A stretch of 64,000 bases of DNA from Stenotrophomonas sp. ASS1 (GTDB lineage: Bacteria > Pseudomonadota > Gammaproteobacteria > Xanthomonadales > Xanthomonadaceae), in the NCBI RefSeq assembly GCF_004346925.1, contig NZ_CP031167.1, positions 4,360,001 through 4,424,000 of the forward strand. Direction: 5' to 3'. A model generated the notes under the pieces. The model was not told the DNA's origin and searched no databases. It worked only from the letters and a program-made list of their open reading frames with translations. Shown one piece after another: positions 61,075 to 64,000 of this stretch (position 1 is the first letter of the stretch; each line of letters opens with the position of its first letter). The translations under genes were made by a program, and so were the position numbers.

Positions 61075-61724
61075 AGCAGTTCTCCGGCGGCGGCATGCCG
61101 CGTCAGTTCCTGCTTCAGGACCTGGCGCGCGCGGTGCAGGTGGCTCTTGATGGTACCGCGTGCCAGCCCGGTCACCTGCTCGATCTCGACCAGGTCGAAG
61201 TCCTCCAGGTAGTGCAGGCCGACGATCAGGCGCTGCGGTGCACTCAACCGCTCCAGCGCCACGCCAAGATGGCGCCCCGCCTGCAGCGCCTCGCTCAGTT
61301 CAGCCGGCCCCGGGCCCTCATCGCCGATTCCCAGTTCCTCCGGCACCTCCACCGCCACCATCCATTGCGCCTCCAGCCGTCGCCGGCGCAGGTGCTGCAG
61401 CGCGGTGGTGTAGGCCACCCGGGAAACCCAGGTGCGCAGCGAGGATTCAAAACGAAAGCGGTGCAGCTGGCGGAACACGGCCAGGAAGGTCTCCTGCAGC
61501 AGGTCGGCCAGCTGATCGCGGTCGCCCACCATGCGCCCGATCACATGTGCGCAGGTGCGCTGGTGGGTCTCGACCAGCTGCGAAAACGCCACCTGCGAGC
61601 CGTCGATGATGGCCCGCACCAGGGCCTGGTCCGCGTCCAGCGGTGCGGCGGGTGCCGCCGTCTCCGCTGCATCGTGGCGGCGACGGCCCCGCAGTGCCAA
61701 CAATGCTTCGCCGAGCAGGCTCAT
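61071..61724 (-). CDS. ECF-type RNA polymerase sigma factor
   Basis: A 217-residue sigma-70-family factor. Region 2 spans about residues 30-100 (LADLLQETFLAVFRQLHRFRFESSLRTWVSRVAYTTALQHLRRRR) and region 4 about 155-210 (LSAPQRLIVGLHYLEDFDLVEIEQVTGLARGTIKSHLHRARQVL). ATG 61724 excludes an unconvincing leader. The linker between regions is long and acidic (EVPEELGIGDEGPGP). Targets and stimulus unknown; it is flanked by two small membrane proteins on the same strand. Confidence 0.88.
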   Translation of the reverse strand: MSLLGEALLALRGRRRHDAAETAAPAAPLDADQALVRAIIDGSQVAFSQLVETHQRTCAHVIGRMVGDRDQLADLLQETFLAVFRQLHRFRFESSLRTWVSRVAYTTALQHLRRRRLEAQWMVAVEVPEELGIGDEGPGPAELSEALQAGRHLGVALERLSAPQRLIVGLHYLEDFDLVEIEQVTGLARGTIKSHLHRARQVLKQELTRHAAAGELL

Positions 61725-61761
61725 CTGCGGGGCGCCCCCTGTGCCCGTGACATGGGCCGGC

Positions 61762-62091
61762 TCAGCCCTTGCGCGCGACGGGACGGGTGAAGTGCCAGGC
61801 CAGCAGCTGGCCGAGGCCGGCACTGCCCACCATCGCCGCAGCGGCGCCGAAGGTCAGGTCACGGGCACCGATGGCTTCCAGCAGGGCCATGGCCAACGCC
61901 AGGCAGACCAGGCTGATGCCCCAGCGCAGCGCCCCTTGGCGGCGGCGCTCTTCCTCCAGCATGGCCAGCGAGCGGATCACTTCCTCGGGCACGTGCGGAG
62001 CGACCAGTTTGCTGCGGGCGCGGGCATCGGCAATGGCGTGGATCGCGTAGGCGATGCAGATGAAGAGAGTGATCGGGATCAGTTCCTGCAT
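61762..62091 (-). CDS. Small two- to three-helix membrane protein upstream of the sigma factor
   Basis: About 109 residues with hydrophobic helices at the N-terminus (IPITLFICIAYAIHAIA) and in the C-terminal half (WGISLVCLALAMALLEAI, LTFGAAAAMVGSAGLGQLLAW), separated by a charged helix LAMLEEERRRQGALR. Not assigned to a family. It is 37 bases upstream of the sigma gene on the same strand, so probably co-transcribed. ATG 62091 fits the first helix. Confidence 0.65.
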   Translation of the reverse strand: MQELIPITLFICIAYAIHAIADARARSKLVAPHVPEEVIRSLAMLEEERRRQGALRWGISLVCLALAMALLEAIGARDLTFGAAAAMVGSAGLGQLLAWHFTRPVARKG

Positions 62092-62258
62092 GGTCGGGCT
62101 CCTGTTCGGTGGATGATGCGGGTTCAGGAGAATGGATGCGCAAGCCCGGCAACCGGTTGCACCACTTTGCCAATCCCGCTGCCATGACCTGTGGCCCCTG
62201 CCCCGGGCCCTTGCGGCTGCTACGCTTGGCCGGTTTCCTCTTCTGGTGCCGTCCGCCC

Positions 62259-64000
62259 ATGTCCCGAGTGCTGCCCCTGTCCCTCCTGCTGTCGGCCGTG
62301 CTGGCCGCACCGGCTGCGCATGCCGCGCCGACGCCGATCACCATCGAACAGGCCATGGCCGACCCGGACTGGATCGGTCCGCCGGTCGAAAAGGCCTGGT
62401 GGTCGTGGAACAGCCAGCAGGTGGAATACCAGCTCAAGCGCAACGGCAGCCCGGTGCGCGATACCTTCCGCCAGCCGGTGGCCGGTGGCGTGGCCGCACA
62501 GGTGGCCGATGACCAGCGTGGCACCCTGGACGTGGCCGAGCCGGTCTACGACCGCAGCCGCAGCCGCAGCGCCTTCGTCCGCAATGGCGACGTGTTCGTG
62601 CGCGACCTGCGCAGCGGCGCGCTGACCCAGCTGACCCGCAGCAACGAGCGCGCGGGCAACGTGAACTTTGCTGCCGACAATGGCGTGATCTGGCGCGTTG
62701 GCCAGAACTGGTTCCACTGGACCGCCGCGAGCGGCGTGCAGCAGGTGGCCAGCCTGAAGGCCGAGAAGGATCCGCGCACGCCGCCGAAGGCCGACGTGCT
62801 GCGTGACCAGCAGCTGCGCACGCTGGAAACCCTGCGCCGCGACCGCGACCAGCGCGAAGCACTGAAGGACCAGGACCAGCGTTGGCGCCAGGCCGACCCG
62901 ACCCGCGCGCCGGGCCCGGTGTACCTGGGCACCGACGTGGAGATCGCCGACAGCGTGCTGTCGCCGGACCTGACCCACCTGATCGTGGTGACCAAGCCGA
63001 AGGACTTCGATGACGGCCGCGGCGGCAAGATGCCGCTGTACGTGACCGAGTCGGGCTACGAGGAAACCGAAGACACCCGCACCCGCGTCGGCCGCAACGG
63101 CTTCGAACCGCACACCCTGTGGTATGTGGACGTGCGCACCGGCAAGGCCGAGAAGGTCTCGCTGTCCAGCCTGCCTGGCATCAGCACCGATCCGCTGGCC
63201 GAGCTGCGCCGCAAGGCCGGCAAGGATGCGCTGAAGGGCGAGCGCAGCCTGCAGGTGATGAGCGACTTCATGGGCGGTGGCATCCGCTGGAGCGCCGACG
63301 GCCAGCAGGCCGCGGTGATGCTGCGTGCCAACGACAACAAGGACCGCTGGATCATCAGCGTCAACGCTGCCGATGGCCGCGTGCAGAACCGCCATCGCCT
63401 GACCGACAACGGCTGGATCAACTGGGGCTTCAATGATTTCGGCTGGATGGCCGATGGCCGCACGCTGTGGCTGCTGTCGGAGGAATCGGGCTTCTCGCAC
63501 CTGTACACGCAGGCCGGCACGGCCAAGCCGCAGGCGCTGACCAGCGGCAAGTGGGAAACCTCGGCGCCGGTGCCGTCGGCCGATGGCAAGGGCTTCTACT
63601 TCCTGTGCAACCAGCAGGCGCCGCATGACTACGAAGTCTGCGCGGTCGATACCGGCAGCCGCCAGGTGCGCGAGCTGACCAGCCTCAACGGCGTGGAAGA
63701 CTTCTCGTTATCGCCGGACGGCCAGCAGCTGCTGGTGCGCTATTCCGGTGCCTACCTGCCGCCGCAGTTGGCCGTGCTGCCGAGCACCGGTGGCCAGGCC
63801 CGCGTGCTGACCGACACCCGCACCGCCGACTACAAGGCGCGCCAGTGGATCCAGCCGAAGCTGGTGGCAGTGCCGTCCAAGCATGGCGCCGGCGTGGTCT
63901 GGGCCAAGTACTACGAACCGGAAAACAAGGAACCGGGGAAGAAATACCCGATCGTGATGTTCGTGCACGGCGCCGGCTACCTGCAGAACGTGCACCAGCG
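62259..64000 (+). CDS. Dipeptidyl-peptidase IV-like S9 serine peptidase (partial, runs off window)
   Basis: At least 580 residues, open at the right edge. A signal peptide (LPLSLLLSAVLAAPAAHA) precedes a beta-propeller domain (repeated R..DG...TDNGWI, SEESGFSHLYT, SPDGQQLLVRYS). The frame ends in PIVMFVHGAGYLQNVHQ, the start of the alpha/beta-hydrolase catalytic domain, so the Gly-Trp-Ser-Tyr-Gly nucleophile lies outside. The family cleaves X-Pro dipeptides in the periplasm. It is divergent from the small membrane protein gene with 167 bases between. Confidence 0.9.
   Translation, partial: MSRVLPLSLLLSAVLAAPAAHAAPTPITIEQAMADPDWIGPPVEKAWWSWNSQQVEYQLKRNGSPVRDTFRQPVAGGVAAQVADDQRGTLDVAEPVYDRSRSRSAFVRNGDVFVRDLRSGALTQLTRSNERAGNVNFAADNGVIWRVGQNWFHWTAASGVQQVASLKAEKDPRTPPKADVLRDQQLRTLETLRRDRDQREALKDQDQRWRQADPTRAPGPVYLGTDVEIADSVLSPDLTHLIVVTKPKDFDDGRGGKMPLYVTESGYEETEDTRTRVGRNGFEPHTLWYVDVRTGKAEKVSLSSLPGISTDPLAELRRKAGKDALKGERSLQVMSDFMGGGIRWSADGQQAAVMLRANDNKDRWIISVNAADGRVQNRHRLTDNGWINWGFNDFGWMADGRTLWLLSEESGFSHLYTQAGTAKPQALTSGKWETSAPVPSADGKGFYFLCNQQAPHDYEVCAVDTGSRQVRELTSLNGVEDFSLSPDGQQLLVRYSGAYLPPQLAVLPSTGGQARVLTDTRTADYKARQWIQPKLVAVPSKHGAGVVWAKYYEPENKEPGKKYPIVMFVHGAGYLQNVHQ

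Noticed and set aside
60616..61212. 198-residue plus-strand frame across the gap and sigma genes
   Set aside because: It is antisense to the small membrane protein and sigma gene, is His/Arg-biased and lacks a ribosome site.
1..64000. CRISPR array
   Set aside because: Repeats are palindromic REP-like units scattered between genes; no regular direct repeats with equal spacers and no cas genes were seen.
1..64000. Prophage, integron or insertion sequence
   Set aside because: No integrase, transposase, capsid or terminase motif was found in any frame.

Overview
The window is GC-rich and carries a gene complement typical of the Xanthomonadaceae. The many SMAG-type palindromes (GTAG followed by TGCCGGCC...GGCCGGCA), found singly and as facing pairs between genes, point to Stenotrophomonas, probably the S. 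maltophilia group. That assignment is inference from recalled features. No phage, IS element, CRISPR array or rRNA was seen. Most of the window looks like core chromosome with short intergenic spaces packed with small inverted repeats.

Layout. 0.1-12.9 kb: housekeeping genes (ferredoxin reductase, yadGH-type ABC exporter, panE-like reductase, tatD, hrpB, rluE, a secreted methyltransferase-like protein, an aldo/keto reductase). 12.9-16.4 kb: an unusual RNA-repair locus. A gene-poor kilobase with a possible small transcription unit, a 9-bp-arm palindrome and two back-to-back tRNA-like modules leads into a slipin (SPFH protein) and the RNA ligase RtcB. 16.6-23.6 kb: Rrf2 regulator with a flavin disulfide oxidoreductase, a chemoreceptor, then a LysR regulator divergent from an MFS exporter and a dkgB-like reductase. 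23.7-34.5 kb: hybrid histidine kinase with a separate Hpt protein, YdcF, alpha/beta hydrolase, YbjQ, a Pat-type acetyltransferase, MgtE and a Kef-type antiporter. 34.6-38.8 kb: a 1112-residue ankyrin protein, YcgL and a small secreted protein.

38.9-55.3 kb holds a continuous minus-strand cluster for an aryl-polyene pigment of the xanthomonadin type. It has two ketosynthases, a chain-length-factor-like protein, ketoreductase, dehydratase, two acyl carrier proteins, an AMP ligase fused to a hotdog dehydratase, an aromatic ammonia lyase, thioesterase, two acyltransferases, a glycosyltransferase, a halogenase-like flavoprotein, and an MMPL exporter with LolA-like and lipoprotein partners. The genes mostly overlap by 1-44 bases and read as one operon starting near 55.3 kb. 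A starter acid would be loaded by the AMP ligase, extended on the carrier proteins, then esterified or glycosylated and exported to the outer membrane.

55.5-64 kb: a bd-type quinol oxidase with a short Q-loop (cyanide-insensitive type), a pair of MacB-like permeases with no ATPase beside them, an ECF-type sigma factor flanked by two tiny membrane proteins, and the 5' part of a dipeptidyl-peptidase-like serine peptidase that runs off the window.

The strongest candidate for something undescribed is the pair of tRNA-like modules upstream of slipin-rtcB. Both have a canonical T-arm followed by only six bases before an encoded CCA, and the second has C where tRNAs have the invariant U33. They look like tRNA mimics rather than translation tRNAs.
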